DNA from: an archaeon
GTDB taxonomy: Archaea > Micrarchaeota > Micrarchaeia > Norongarragalinales > UBA97
DNA: 64,000 nucleotides
Assembly (NCBI GenBank): GCA_020057405.1
Contig: JAGVFW010000003.1
Location: forward strand, 62,001-126,000
Direction of reading: 5' to 3'
The position numbers and the translations under genes are program-made. Under the pieces are notes generated by a model. The model was not told the origin of the DNA and made no database searches. It saw only the letters and a program-made list of their open reading frames with translations. Of this stretch, positions 32,501-40,547 are shown one piece after another (the stretch's first letter is position 1; each line of letters begins with the position of its first letter).

Positions 32501-32842
32501 ACCACGCGCGGCGACTTGTCGGGCTCGACGCAAAGCCCCGTGCTCTACCTGGGCTGGGGTTACTCGACGACAAGCGGCTCGGACAAGTATCCTGCAAACG
32601 CGTTTGGTTACGTCAGCGCAAGTGGTGCTTTTGTTCCAGCAGGCTGCCGGGTTAACGACTGGCAAGTGTGCAGGTTTGGCAGGCCAATGGCACCAGAAGT
32701 TGTGCAAAACACTTGCGCAAACAAGGCAAGTGCATTCACTTCCTACCCATCCGGTTCGGCAGGAGCAAACATCGGTGCGCCAAGCGTGCCTGACAAGTGC
32801 ACCGACGGCACGCTCCCAGGCCAATGCAGTGTGGCAAAATGA
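29525..32842 (+). CDS. Membrane-anchored Cys-rich surface protein
   Basis: A ~1105-residue protein. The first ~60 residues are cytoplasmic, then comes one transmembrane segment (VSGIVMVMVGLFLYSLLV). Outside are a carboxypeptidase-regulatory-like beta-sandwich (VEFRVVDTQNHPIDGALV), about six Cys-rich modules of the pattern C-x-D-G-T-x4-C-S-x4-P-x2-C and GCPxGF, and two copies of an unknown ~130-residue domain (LTIKTDRGTLVVTMPP; LGVETESGVVAIALPA), each with HDGTGxRLxFEQA. A CGDGIC module, a Thr/Pro linker and two Gly-rich sandwich repeats lie between them. It ends abruptly in a partial Cys module (CTDGTLPGQCS). The leaderless ATG sits about 30 nt after TTTTAAATATT. Confidence 0.8.
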   Translation: MDRGGLARTYVRGVKKALKEIYEAGEEGFFGLADDFEGRDVPVYEKYINPLEKRGVPSFPFTTGVSGIVMVMVGLFLYSLLVSPNTTVVEFRVVDTQNHPIDGALVQINDAFSKKVETYSYTISGGKLLFNQVPAGKALTYAAYKPGYERKSASIGGSERLITIVMRCVSGDCGTKAPALLFSNLNVCADGTPIGECSVTRRPLRCKNGVMVPDASCGCDAGFTFKDGTCVPDNGCGYFCPDGTLIGSCSASKPLECNSDLTLTTNAQKCGCPPGFFAQGNVCKPERTTTDCPGGVPRLACSPSQPFYCNRDGKVETRGDLCGCPEGFTLDGTNCKADTGGGATECADNTAKGQCSTTRPFYCNDALELVSRESCGCGPNYRYANGVCEPQQRPTACSDGTAFGTCSRNKPFRCSETGVLENAASSCGCPDGFDLNSADDSCKRREGTYFCTDGTQSTKCSADKLFVCDATCTLKYAPTSCSCTPNLAILSWHPTFAWQTLTIKTDRGTLVVTMPPVNPGKPTEWPVILYVAQDGTLYYGDDAHDGTGNRLNFEQAASIAHRVDPSKAINSAAFVLTAVTGMVSTRGDVSSDLRQGEIYAAWGINAKSGSRELPGNHFGYLDRFNKFVLQACTDNSCSVRSGSQCGGGGGGTPTPTPGGITPTPTSTPTPTPTPGGPYCGDGICQAPANDAQGTYAETCLLCPMDCGVCPPEDNTGDVEARVSECGSGQPIAIPNAVVVAGGVRGVTDSVGRVLLTQVPAGIGKPVDSFKDTYLAYQGSVDVPLGGIAHANLCLRANTAPTPLTGSVQATITSCKTQQPIPLARVFAGGIGGETDSSGSVLLARVPVGTQPFDAFANSYKAYKGQVTVFSNQVASARACLEETGGGSTLLAGDCSSPGLMVYSYAPQPVAQTLGVETESGVVAIALPAFSPASAERPIAFYIDSQGKAYFADSKHDGTGARLTFEQATAVMGSVGGGGKAVPLTSQFAYEVETTRGDLSGSTQSPVLYLGWGYSTTSGSDKYPANAFGYVSASGAFVPAGCRVNDWQVCRFGRPMAPEVVQNTCANKASAFTSYPSGSAGANIGAPSVPDKCTDGTLPGQCSVAK

Positions 32843-35800
32843 AGACTAAAATACAGGCAATTGTAGTAATCGCGGCAATGTTGCTGATTTTGACAGCTGG
32901 AGGCATCAACGCGGCCACGCCAACCCCAACCGGCCAGCCTACGGTCACCCCGACAGCCTGCGAATTGTGCCAAATCGAAGGCGGCCCCTGCCCTACAGAC
33001 TGTCCGGGCGGATCGCCGGGCCCAAGCCCCACGCCAATTGACTGCTTATTGTGCGAGACCATCCAAGGCAACGTAGCGTTGCCCTATTACTGTTACTTGA
33101 CCCCACCAGACGGGTGTGGATTGCCGACTCCAACGCCTTCAGGCACGCCCACCCCGACGCCGCTTGGCACGCCCACTCCAACTCCGGGCTGGTGCGGTGA
33201 CGGCATTTGCCAAGGCGGTGGCGGAGGGTTTGGCTCGCCTACGCCCATCGGGGTGATTGACGTCATTACCGCAAAGGGCGGATTCATGTCATTTCTTCCA
33301 GTCAAGGACATTGGCCTAGGCAACGGCGGGAGCGGCGGTTACTCTGAAACGTGTTCCTCGTGTGCAGTTGACTGCGGCGTGTGCCCGACGCCTTCACCAA
33401 CGCCATACGGCTTCTGCGGCGACGGCATTTGCGGAGCAACTGAAAACTGCATGCAGTGCACCCGCGACTGCGGTGCGTGCCCGACTCCCTCGCCCACTCC
33501 AACAACCGTTCCGTGCAACTGCTTCTGCGTTCCAAACCCGACTCCAACGCCTGGGCCGCAGAGCAACGCCTGCGCTGTTCGACCGCAGCTCGTTGACTTC
33601 ACCGCCTGCAAGCTTCAGTTGGGCGACATTTCTGGCCCCTCGCCATCATCCTGCCAGTCTGACCTGACTGTTCGCGTCTGCGACGCCACCGGTTTGCCGC
33701 TTGGCGGCAAGGTATCTGTTTTTGATGGCGTGTCGGACTTAAACTCCGGCTTGCGCATTCAAACGCTTACGCGAAACCGCGGGCGCACTTCGGCAACTGC
33801 AAAAGGAGGCACGCTGGCGCTTGACATTACAACCGGCACGGACGAACTGGTGCCGCCACTTGTCGTAAAGGCGTGGTGCGGCGACGGCAAGGCATTCGAG
33901 TGGCGCACGCCAGAGTTTAACCGCGGAGTCTCGGTCGGCATTGAGCCGAGCGACTTGCTGTTATACGCTTCAAGCGACGGCTCGACTTACTTTGCGACCA
34001 AGGACGGCAAGACAATCAGTTTTGCGGCTGCTGCAGTGCCCGCAAACTTGGCTGCCAAGAAACCGGCGTCACTGGGAGACTTGTCTGTTGAGATTGCCGA
34101 CCCGTTCCTCGTTGGCAACGGCGATGCGCTAAAGGAGCCGGGCATTGGCGTGCCTTTTGTCGCGCGTGTGCTGCTGGTTAACCGCGGCACCGAGTCATTG
34201 GGCCCCGCGTTTAGCCTGCACGCCTACGTTGACGGGGTGCAAGTGTATTCCGCCACAATCGAGCGCACTCTGGCGCCCCGCGAGTCTTTTGCTTATGAAA
34301 TTCCACTCACGTCCAACAAGTTCGGACAGCAGCAGGTTGCGGTCGAGGCCGGCGACCTGCAGGGAACTACGGGCTGCGGGTTTAGCGAAGTTACGCTTTA
34401 CAACAATAAGCTTACTGAAACAGTCACCGTCGCCACCGACCCCGTGGCGGATACTGAAGGAAGGCCGATTGTCAAGTGCGATGACGGCACCGTAGTCGGC
34501 AGCTGCAGTAGCCAAACGCCGGACAAGTATTGTGCCCTCGCGCCACTCCTGACGCCCCAGGGAAGCACGCCCGGCTGGGTGTCCGCCGACGGCAAGGCGC
34601 CTGGCACGGTCAATGACGATTATTCTGGCACTTCGTGCGCGGGCTTGAGTTCTCCGACAACTCAAAAGTGCTTCGGCGGCGCGAAAAACGCGCTTTCGGG
34701 CACCGCAACCTACTCGGGCCTCGTGCGCGTGTTTAATGGCGAGGACATCACATTTACCATCGAGCCCGACGACGACGGCGTGCTTTACTTTGACGGCGAG
34801 GCTTTCTTGGCCGCCCACTATGAAGTGCAGGGAGACGGAACGCCTAGGAGAAAGACGGCAACTGCAACGCGTTTTGTCACCGCCGGCCTCCACTCGATCC
34901 AATTTAGCACAACTAACATCGAACCCCCTGATGTCGGCGGATTCATTTACTGGAAGGGCGAGTCGTTCCCGGAGCAGGAAATTTCGCCCGCGGTCTTTCT
35001 AGAGTGCAATGGCGGGACCGGCAGCGACTGCCATGATGTCCCGAGGCTCTTGCCAATGCCGCCTAACGGCTGCACTTGGGTTGAAAAATCAATATGCCCC
35101 GCGGGCAGTTACTCTTGGAACTGGGAGCTTCAGTGCCGCCGCGAGACTTGCGCGCGCGTTGGCGGCTCTTTAATCGGCTGCGAGTGCAGCGACGGGACTC
35201 CCGCAAGCGAGTGCAGCCTTGACTCGCGTGGACTCATTTGCGCATTTACTGGTTCTAACAACAACCTAGTCGGCGGCGGTAGCGTCACCCTCAAGCAGGA
35301 TGACCGCTGCGCTGTTGGCGGCGGGACCTGCACCGAAGGCTGGACTGACAAGACGGGCACGCAAACGGGCCTTATTGAATTTACTTACCACGAGCCCTAC
35401 CTCGACACTTACGGCCAGGGCACGATAACACACACTGGCACTTCGCCTCGCCTCGAGTTTGATGGGAAAGCAAGCGATTACAGCGCAACGGGCTATCTTA
35501 AGGTTATCCAGCCGCGCGTGGTCGCGTTCAAGTTGTCTTCGCAGGAGCACGCGAAGTTCTTCATCAACGGCAGGCTTGTCTTTGAGAAGAAGCAATGCCG
35601 AGGCGCGCTAAACTGCCCGCCGGCTGTTGTCGTCTCCCGCTTCCTTGACGCTAATGTCTACCGCGTGAATGTTGATGTTGTTGATGAAGCTTCAAGCGGC
35701 GGCAATGGCCACGTTGGAGTCAAGCTCGAATGGCAGGCCAAGCCGCCCGAAGGCACCTGCACTTCGGGCCTGCCGTTTGAACCAATCGGCCCGTCAAACT

Positions 35801-36237
35801 GCGGTGGCCCGACGCCGACTCCCACTCCAAGCATCACGCCAACCCCGACTCCCACACCGACAATCACCCCGACGCCACCGCCACAGTGCAACGATGACAG
35901 CCAATGCCAGCCGCCTGACAAGTGCACGCCAATCTGCGTGAGGCAAGGCAATGTCATCGTGTGCTACGGCGTTTGCGAACCGCCGTGCGACGGGACTTGC
36001 AGGGACGGCTACGTCTGCATCGAACCCTCGCCGACTCCGACGCCAACCATCACGCCATTCCCAACGCCAAGCCCCACGCCAATAAACTGCGGCGCGTGCG
36101 AGGCTATCCAAGGCAACGCGGCCTTGCCCGGTTACTGCTACGTTGCGCCCCCAGACGGGTGTGGCTATCCGACGCCAACGCCCTACCCTACGGGAACACC
36201 TACTGCAACAGCTGACATCACGCCCCTTCCTGCTTAG
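32839..36237 (+). CDS. Secreted Cys-rich surface protein with CARDB and PA14-like domains
   Basis: A ~1132-residue protein. The signal peptide (KIQAIVVIAAMLLILTAGG) is followed by Thr/Pro-rich linkers. CGDGIC modules (WCGDGICQGG; FCGDGICGATENC) lead to a CARDB-type sandwich (FVARVLLVNRGTESLGPAFS). Two PA14-like domains follow: one with GTATYSGLVRVFNGED and DDDGVLYFDGEAFL, and one with FFINGRLVFEKK. A C-terminal linker is last. The ATG overlaps the upstream stop (ATGA), so the proteins are made from one message. The upstream in-frame start at 32797 lies inside the previous gene and is not preferred. Likely a cell-surface adhesin or glycan-binding protein. Confidence 0.82.
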   Translation: MKTKIQAIVVIAAMLLILTAGGINAATPTPTGQPTVTPTACELCQIEGGPCPTDCPGGSPGPSPTPIDCLLCETIQGNVALPYYCYLTPPDGCGLPTPTPSGTPTPTPLGTPTPTPGWCGDGICQGGGGGFGSPTPIGVIDVITAKGGFMSFLPVKDIGLGNGGSGGYSETCSSCAVDCGVCPTPSPTPYGFCGDGICGATENCMQCTRDCGACPTPSPTPTTVPCNCFCVPNPTPTPGPQSNACAVRPQLVDFTACKLQLGDISGPSPSSCQSDLTVRVCDATGLPLGGKVSVFDGVSDLNSGLRIQTLTRNRGRTSATAKGGTLALDITTGTDELVPPLVVKAWCGDGKAFEWRTPEFNRGVSVGIEPSDLLLYASSDGSTYFATKDGKTISFAAAAVPANLAAKKPASLGDLSVEIADPFLVGNGDALKEPGIGVPFVARVLLVNRGTESLGPAFSLHAYVDGVQVYSATIERTLAPRESFAYEIPLTSNKFGQQQVAVEAGDLQGTTGCGFSEVTLYNNKLTETVTVATDPVADTEGRPIVKCDDGTVVGSCSSQTPDKYCALAPLLTPQGSTPGWVSADGKAPGTVNDDYSGTSCAGLSSPTTQKCFGGAKNALSGTATYSGLVRVFNGEDITFTIEPDDDGVLYFDGEAFLAAHYEVQGDGTPRRKTATATRFVTAGLHSIQFSTTNIEPPDVGGFIYWKGESFPEQEISPAVFLECNGGTGSDCHDVPRLLPMPPNGCTWVEKSICPAGSYSWNWELQCRRETCARVGGSLIGCECSDGTPASECSLDSRGLICAFTGSNNNLVGGGSVTLKQDDRCAVGGGTCTEGWTDKTGTQTGLIEFTYHEPYLDTYGQGTITHTGTSPRLEFDGKASDYSATGYLKVIQPRVVAFKLSSQEHAKFFINGRLVFEKKQCRGALNCPPAVVVSRFLDANVYRVNVDVVDEASSGGNGHVGVKLEWQAKPPEGTCTSGLPFEPIGPSNCGGPTPTPTPSITPTPTPTPTITPTPPPQCNDDSQCQPPDKCTPICVRQGNVIVCYGVCEPPCDGTCRDGYVCIEPSPTPTPTITPFPTPSPTPINCGACEAIQGNAALPGYCYVAPPDGCGYPTPTPYPTGTPTATADITPLPA

Positions 36238-36249
36238 GAGATGTAAAAA

Positions 36250-37476
36250 ATGAACAACAAATTCATCGGAATCGCTGCAATTGCGCTAGTGCTTCTCGTC
36301 GTGGTCGCGCCACAGCAGGCAACGGCCAAGCCGGCAGTGTGCGGAGACCTCTTCTGCGACCCCGGAGAGTGCGGCGCGTGCCCTGGCGACTGCAACCCAG
36401 TGTTGTGCCCCAGCCCCACGCCTACTGCAACGCCCACTCCCTCGCCAACCATAAGCCCGACGCCTTCGGGCAGTCCCACTCCAACGCCAACCGGCACGCC
36501 CTTCCCGACACCTAGCCCGACTCCCGACATTTGCGTGCTTTGCCAAACGCAAGGATACGGCCTGCCGTGCCCGGGCTACTGCGGCGGCGGAGTTTGCGTG
36601 CCAATAGAGTGCAAGTTTAACTCCGACTGCCTGCCCGGCTGGGAGTGCCTGCAAATCTACAGCGTCCAGTGCCCGGTCGGCCTGCAGAACCGCTGCCCTA
36701 CAGGCAGAGTTTGCGTGCCCCCCGCCCCGACTCCAAGCCCCGTGCCAACTGCAACGCCAGTGCCTTCACCAACTCCTAGGCCCAAGCCTACTCCCACTAT
36801 AGCCCCAACTCCTTCAGTAGAGCCATTCTGCGGTGACGCAATCTGCTCTGCGGGCGAAAGCTGCGCCAGCTGCGCTACTGACTGCGGAAGGTGCTCGCAA
36901 AAAGACATTTGCGGCGACGGAATTTGCGGCCTTACTGAAGACCAGAAGACCTGCCCGGCCGACTGCGCGGGACCGACAATAACGCCGGGACCAAGCGCAA
37001 CGCCCGCGCCTACTCCAATATTCATCACTCCAGCGCCTACGGCAACGCCAATCGGAGGAGGCGGTACGACGCCCACTCCAACGCCGGTGCCAACTGCAAC
37101 GCCAATAGCAATCGGCTGCGGTGACGGCATCTGCTCGGCGACAATCGCAATCGACGGCGCAGTAGGCGGAATCAGCAGTTCCAAGGTCAGCGTTGGTGAA
37201 ACGTGTTCGAGCTGCCCGGCTGACTGCGGAGTGTGCGTGACTCCGGCGCCTACTGCAACTCCGACACCCCTGCCAACTGAGGTAATCGTTACTGCGGTCC
37301 CGATTGGCGGCTCGGTTCCAGTTATCACCCCGACGCCCGTACCGACTGCAACGCCCGCTGGAGGCATTGACGCGGCCCAGGGAGGCAACCAGGCGACGGG
37401 CTTCTCGCTTAACCGCGATGCTATAACGCCGTTCTTCCGCGCAATGGCCTGCCGATTCATCGGCTTAGGCTGCTAA
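36250..37476 (+). CDS. Secreted Cys-rich protein with CGDxxC modules
   Basis: A 408-residue protein with a signal peptide (FIGIAAIALVLLVVVAP) and at least four modules of the form CGDxxC...C..CxxDCGxC: CGDLFCDPGECGAC, FCGDAICSAGESC, ICGDGICGLTEDQ and GCGDGICSATI. They are joined by Pro/Thr-rich linkers. The modules resemble those in the two proteins encoded just upstream. The gene follows by 12 nt with GGAG before the ATG. The C-terminal tail (MACRFIGLGC) has two cysteines and no anchor is seen. The function is probably structural. Confidence 0.78.
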   Translation: MNNKFIGIAAIALVLLVVVAPQQATAKPAVCGDLFCDPGECGACPGDCNPVLCPSPTPTATPTPSPTISPTPSGSPTPTPTGTPFPTPSPTPDICVLCQTQGYGLPCPGYCGGGVCVPIECKFNSDCLPGWECLQIYSVQCPVGLQNRCPTGRVCVPPAPTPSPVPTATPVPSPTPRPKPTPTIAPTPSVEPFCGDAICSAGESCASCATDCGRCSQKDICGDGICGLTEDQKTCPADCAGPTITPGPSATPAPTPIFITPAPTATPIGGGGTTPTPTPVPTATPIAIGCGDGICSATIAIDGAVGGISSSKVSVGETCSSCPADCGVCVTPAPTATPTPLPTEVIVTAVPIGGSVPVITPTPVPTATPAGGIDAAQGGNQATGFSLNRDAITPFFRAMACRFIGLGC

Positions 37477-37492
37477 ACGAAGTGAAGAGCAA

Positions 37493-37618
37493 ATGGACCG
37501 GAAGAATGCGGGCTATGTTATCCTCCTAGTCGGCCTCGTGGCCGCGGTTGGAGTTCCGGACTACAGCATCATTGGGGCGGCTTTGATGGTCGCGGGCCTG
37601 CTTTTGGCTTTTAGTTAG
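37493..37618 (+). CDS. Small two-helix membrane protein
   Basis: Forty-one residues: MDRKNAG, then two hydrophobic stretches (YVILLVGLVAAVGV and IIGAALMVAGLLLAF) split by a short PDYS turn. It starts 16 nt after the upstream surface protein, with a GTGAAGAG element before the ATG, and its stop overlaps the convergent gene by 4 nt. It is too small to classify. Conserved position in the operon would support it. Confidence 0.55.
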   Translation: MDRKNAGYVILLVGLVAAVGVPDYSIIGAALMVAGLLLAFS

Positions 37619-38559
37619 GGATTCTGGGGCGCAAGCCGGTTGATTGCCGCTGCGTTGCGGGCATAGTCAGCTCCGTTGACAAAGAGCCTCACGCCGTGGC
37701 TGCGCTCGATGTAGGCAGCCAGTTGGGCGGGCACGTCGTAGAGGCCCAGTTGCTCTCCCGCCATCGCGCTATTGGTACCCAAGAGGCGCTTGAACTCCTC
37801 TGCAGTAACCCGCTCGGAATAGTCGTTGCCAGACAAGCTATAAGACTCGACTGCGGGAGTGCCGTCCTCGTCACGGTACTGCACTTGAATCTCGTCCTTG
37901 ACCCGCACTATTTTCTCGACAGAACCACCCCGGCCGAAGATGCCTGAAAGCACTTCCTTTGCGGGCACTGCCTCGAGTCCCAACTGCCTGCCCGTCAATG
38001 AACTAGCGCCGTCAAGCACTTTTTTGAACTCTTCGGCGGTAAAGCGCTTGCTCTTGTCGGCGTCGGCCAAGTTTAGTTCGGTTACGCGGCCGTAGCCTTT
38101 GCTATCGAACCAATGAACGCGAATTGCGTTGCCCGCGTCGTCAACGCGGTTTAGCTTCCCGCCGCTTTTGACTAGCCCGTCGACCATCTTTTTGGCCGCG
38201 CCGCTTCCCCAATCGACTATTACCGGCTTTGGAACGGCAGGCGAACGCGAGTTTATCGCCTGCATTGCCTCCATGTCGCGGCCCCGGCTGCTCTTCTGCA
38301 GCTCGTTTCGAAGCAAGCGCAGGTACTCCTCGCTTGCGCGCTGTTGTTTTGACTTGAAGAGCCCGAATAACCAGCCCCTGCCGACTGACTCGTTAAGCAG
38401 CCGTCGGCTCTCGCGCTCCCACTCGCCGGAGTCCTTCCAAAGGGGGTTGGCACCTTCCTTGCGCTCGACTCCCATGCGCAAAAACTGCTCGGCCGCTGCG
38501 CGCTGGGCTTCGCTTTTGAAAAGCACGAGGCTGCGCGCTGCGTCGAAGAACCGCTTCAC
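37615..38559 (-). CDS. Uncharacterised protein with internal repeats
   Basis: A 314-residue soluble protein with no signal peptide and no recognised family. The N-terminal 85 residues contain two related helical stretches (LFKSEAQRAAAEQFLRMG and LFKSKQQRASEEYLRLLR). The C-terminal half contains two ~80-residue repeats, each ending F/V-TAEEFKxxL...GxQLGLxxVPA. A beta-rich segment before each (IRVHWFDSKG; IQVQYRDEDG) completes the unit. It lies between the surface protein operon and tRNA-Ser. Confidence 0.6.
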   Translation of the reverse strand: MKRFFDAARSLVLFKSEAQRAAAEQFLRMGVERKEGANPLWKDSGEWERESRRLLNESVGRGWLFGLFKSKQQRASEEYLRLLRNELQKSSRGRDMEAMQAINSRSPAVPKPVIVDWGSGAAKKMVDGLVKSGGKLNRVDDAGNAIRVHWFDSKGYGRVTELNLADADKSKRFTAEEFKKVLDGASSLTGRQLGLEAVPAKEVLSGIFGRGGSVEKIVRVKDEIQVQYRDEDGTPAVESYSLSGNDYSERVTAEEFKRLLGTNSAMAGEQLGLYDVPAQLAAYIERSHGVRLFVNGADYARNAAAINRLAPQNP

Positions 38560-38590
38560 AAATTGCTTAGCGCGAGGGTGTTAAAAAAAG

Positions 38591-38720
38591 CGCCGGGAGG
38601 GAGATTCGAACTCCCGCACCCGTGAGGGAACTGGTTGGCCCGTGTTGAAAGCCGAAGGCCCATAAGTAGGGCGTTAGGCTATTTCGAGACCAGCGCGATA
38701 ACCACTCTGCCATCCCGGCC
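38591..38720 (-). tRNA. tRNA-Ser(CGA) with intron
   Basis: The acceptor stem starts GCCGGGA and ends TCCCGGC-G. The D-arm is present, as is the anticodon stem CTGGT/ACCAG with loop CTCGAAA (anticodon CGA). The long variable arm is typical of serine tRNA, and the T-arm is GGGAG-TTCGAAT-CTCCC. A 46-nt intron (38637-38682) interrupts it one base 3' of the anticodon, at 37/38. CCA is not encoded. Confidence 0.93.
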
Positions 38721-38773
38721 TGAAAGTATTGTGACCGCGGAAGCTAATTAAATCCACGGGCACATTTCTTTCC

Positions 38774-39376
38774 ATGGCAGTAGTCTCAAGAGTGGTTGTT
38801 CTGACCCACCCCCACTTCATGGTAAACTATAGCCTGAACGCCAGGCTACCGGCCTCAAGCGCCATGCTGGAAAAGCTGCATCCGAAAGTCGAGGAGCTAG
38901 CGCAGGGAAACGAGGTGGCCCGTAAAAAACTGCTTTACCTCGCCTCGCTGCAAAACCATTACCGCACTCAGGTTGACGCGATTGCGAAAGAATCCGGCAC
39001 CCACTTGATTTTCCTCGCCGACATTTTCCACAGCGACCCGGACTACATAGGCAATGAAATGGAGGAACTGTCCAGGGCAGGGCTGTCTTCCGAAGTTGCG
39101 AAAAACGTCTTTGACTTTGCGCACGACATGCAGGCGAAGCTCGCTTCCTACGCGAAGGAAAAGATGGCAGACCGCATTTGGGTTTCAAGGGCCACGCCAG
39201 CTTCCGCCGGCCGCGTGCTAAAGGGATACCTTCGACGCAATGGGCACGACCTTCACCCGAAAGCTGAAATCAGCGTCTTTGGCGAATGCTTAGGCGAGTG
39301 CGTCGACGAAGCGCATCAAAGCCTGAAGGATGCCGGCTTTAGAAACGCGGTAATCGACAGGACAAAATCAATTTAA
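38774..39376 (+). CDS. Uncharacterised protein, weakly isochorismatase/cysteine hydrolase-like
   Basis: A 200-residue protein beginning AVVSRVVVLTHPHFMVNY. The end, AEISVFGECLGECVDEAHQSLKDAG, has the strand-Cys-helix pattern seen near the nucleophile of cysteine hydrolases of the isochorismatase family (Gly-x2-x-x-C-V followed by a helix). I could not find a convincing Asp-Lys pair, so the assignment is weak. A shorter, broken relative lies directly downstream (39398-39546). The promoter may be the TAATTAAAT element at 38744. Confidence 0.6.
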   Translation: MAVVSRVVVLTHPHFMVNYSLNARLPASSAMLEKLHPKVEELAQGNEVARKKLLYLASLQNHYRTQVDAIAKESGTHLIFLADIFHSDPDYIGNEMEELSRAGLSSEVAKNVFDFAHDMQAKLASYAKEKMADRIWVSRATPASAGRVLKGYLRRNGHDLHPKAEISVFGECLGECVDEAHQSLKDAGFRNAVIDRTKSI

Positions 39377-39397
39377 AAAATAGTAATGCGAACACGT

Positions 39398-39546
39398 ATG
39401 ACCGAATTAGTACCGCTTGTTGCGGTGATTGCACACCCCCACTTTCGGGCGAAGTCCACAACGTGTGCGTCACAGAAACCCACGAAAGCATTGTCGCGGC
39501 TGGTTTTGCCAGAGCCAAAATAGCTAGAGAAAAGTCTTTGGGATAA
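39398..39546 (+). pseudogene. Decayed paralogue of the gene at 38774
   Basis: Translating from 39398 gives ELVPLVAVIAHPHF, matching the start of the upstream protein (VVVLTHPHF). In the next frame the sequence reads VHNVCVTETHESIVAAGFA and ends AREKSLG plus stop, matching its C-terminus (GECVDEAHQSLKDAGFR...DRTKSI). The middle ~150 residues are missing and the two ends are in different frames. It is a tandem duplicate that lost its core. Confidence 0.65.
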
Positions 39547-39551
39547 GCTGC

Positions 39552-40475
39552 CTAGAACTGCACTAGCGAGCGGTACTGCTCGAAGCGCTCGGCAATGTCC
39601 TCGGCGTCTATTGCCGCGAGGCGCTTTAGGGAGAAGTCCTCCACAGCGAAGCTGCCCATCACGCTGCCGTAAGCAATTGCCTTTCGCAATTGCGCTGGAG
39701 TGAGGCCGTCGCGCTCGACGCCGTGCTTTGCGAGGTAGCCGATGAAACCGCCGGCGAATGAGTCGCCTGCGCCCGTCGGGTCCTTTAGTTCCTCTAGCGG
39801 AAATGCGGGGAAGGGATAGACTGCGCCGTGATAGAAGAGGAGGCAGCCGTGCTCGCCTTTCTTGATGACAACTACCTTGGGGCCCATGTCCCAAATCTTT
39901 TTGCCGGCCTTTAGGAGATTGCTTTCTTTTGTGAGAAGGCGAACTTCTGCGTCGTTAAGCACGAGGCAGTCAACAGCGGCGATTGTCTTTAGGAGCGCCT
40001 CGCGCTCGGTGTTGATGTAGAACTCAATAGTGTCCATTGCGGAGAAGCCGCAGTTTTTCACGCTCTTTAGCACGGCGAGCTGCTTTTGCGGCGGCATTGT
40101 CGCGAGGTAGACGAAGCGCGAGTTCTCTGCAGCCGAGTTAGGCACTACAGGATTGAAGGTCGCCAGGCTGTTTAGCTGCGTCTCGTTCGTCGTCCGGCCG
40201 CCCAAGTCGTAGCCGAAGGAAGAGTCGTAGAAGAACGTCTTTTCGCTTGCCGAACGCTGCACGCCAGCCAAGTCAAGGCCGGTGCGTTTTGCGAGGAAAT
40301 CCCAGTGCTCTTTAGGAAAGTCGTTGCCCACAATGCTCACCAAGCTTACTGGTGAAAAGAAGCTCGCGCTGTAGCTAAAGTAGCTGGCCGCCCCGCCGAG
40401 TACGCGCTCTGCAGTCGCGAAAGGCGTGCGAGTCGTGTCAAGGGCTATCGAGCCCGCGCAAAGAATGGATTGCAT
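39552..40475 (-). CDS. PfkB family sugar or nucleoside kinase
   Basis: A 307-residue ribokinase-type kinase. The N-terminus CAGSIALDTTRTPF and GGAASYFSY bind the sugar or base. The ATP/anion-hole motif DPTGAGDSFAGGFIGYLA with the catalytic Asp lies near residue 235. ATP is the likely donor. The substrate cannot be deduced; archaeal relatives phosphorylate nucleosides, fructose or cytidine. It is divergent from the lipoprotein gene, with under 75 bp shared promoter space. Confidence 0.88.
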   Translation of the reverse strand: MQSILCAGSIALDTTRTPFATAERVLGGAASYFSYSASFFSPVSLVSIVGNDFPKEHWDFLAKRTGLDLAGVQRSASEKTFFYDSSFGYDLGGRTTNETQLNSLATFNPVVPNSAAENSRFVYLATMPPQKQLAVLKSVKNCGFSAMDTIEFYINTEREALLKTIAAVDCLVLNDAEVRLLTKESNLLKAGKKIWDMGPKVVVIKKGEHGCLLFYHGAVYPFPAFPLEELKDPTGAGDSFAGGFIGYLAKHGVERDGLTPAQLRKAIAYGSVMGSFAVEDFSLKRLAAIDAEDIAERFEQYRSLVQF

Positions 40476-40547
40476 GAAAATAGTTTGTGGCGGAAAAGAA
40501 GATATACCTTTAAGCTCGGCGTCCCCCCTAGGTTATTGGGAAATGGT

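Noticed and set aside
34195-34902. Minus-strand open frame of 235 codons
   Set aside because: Antisense to the secreted PA14-like protein. High GC creates long mirror frames here.
38591-38720. tRNA-Ser as attachment site for the cassette core
   Set aside because: Its 3' end (CTCCCGGCG) does not match the repeat core (CTCCCCCTGCA), so it is not the source of the array sites.
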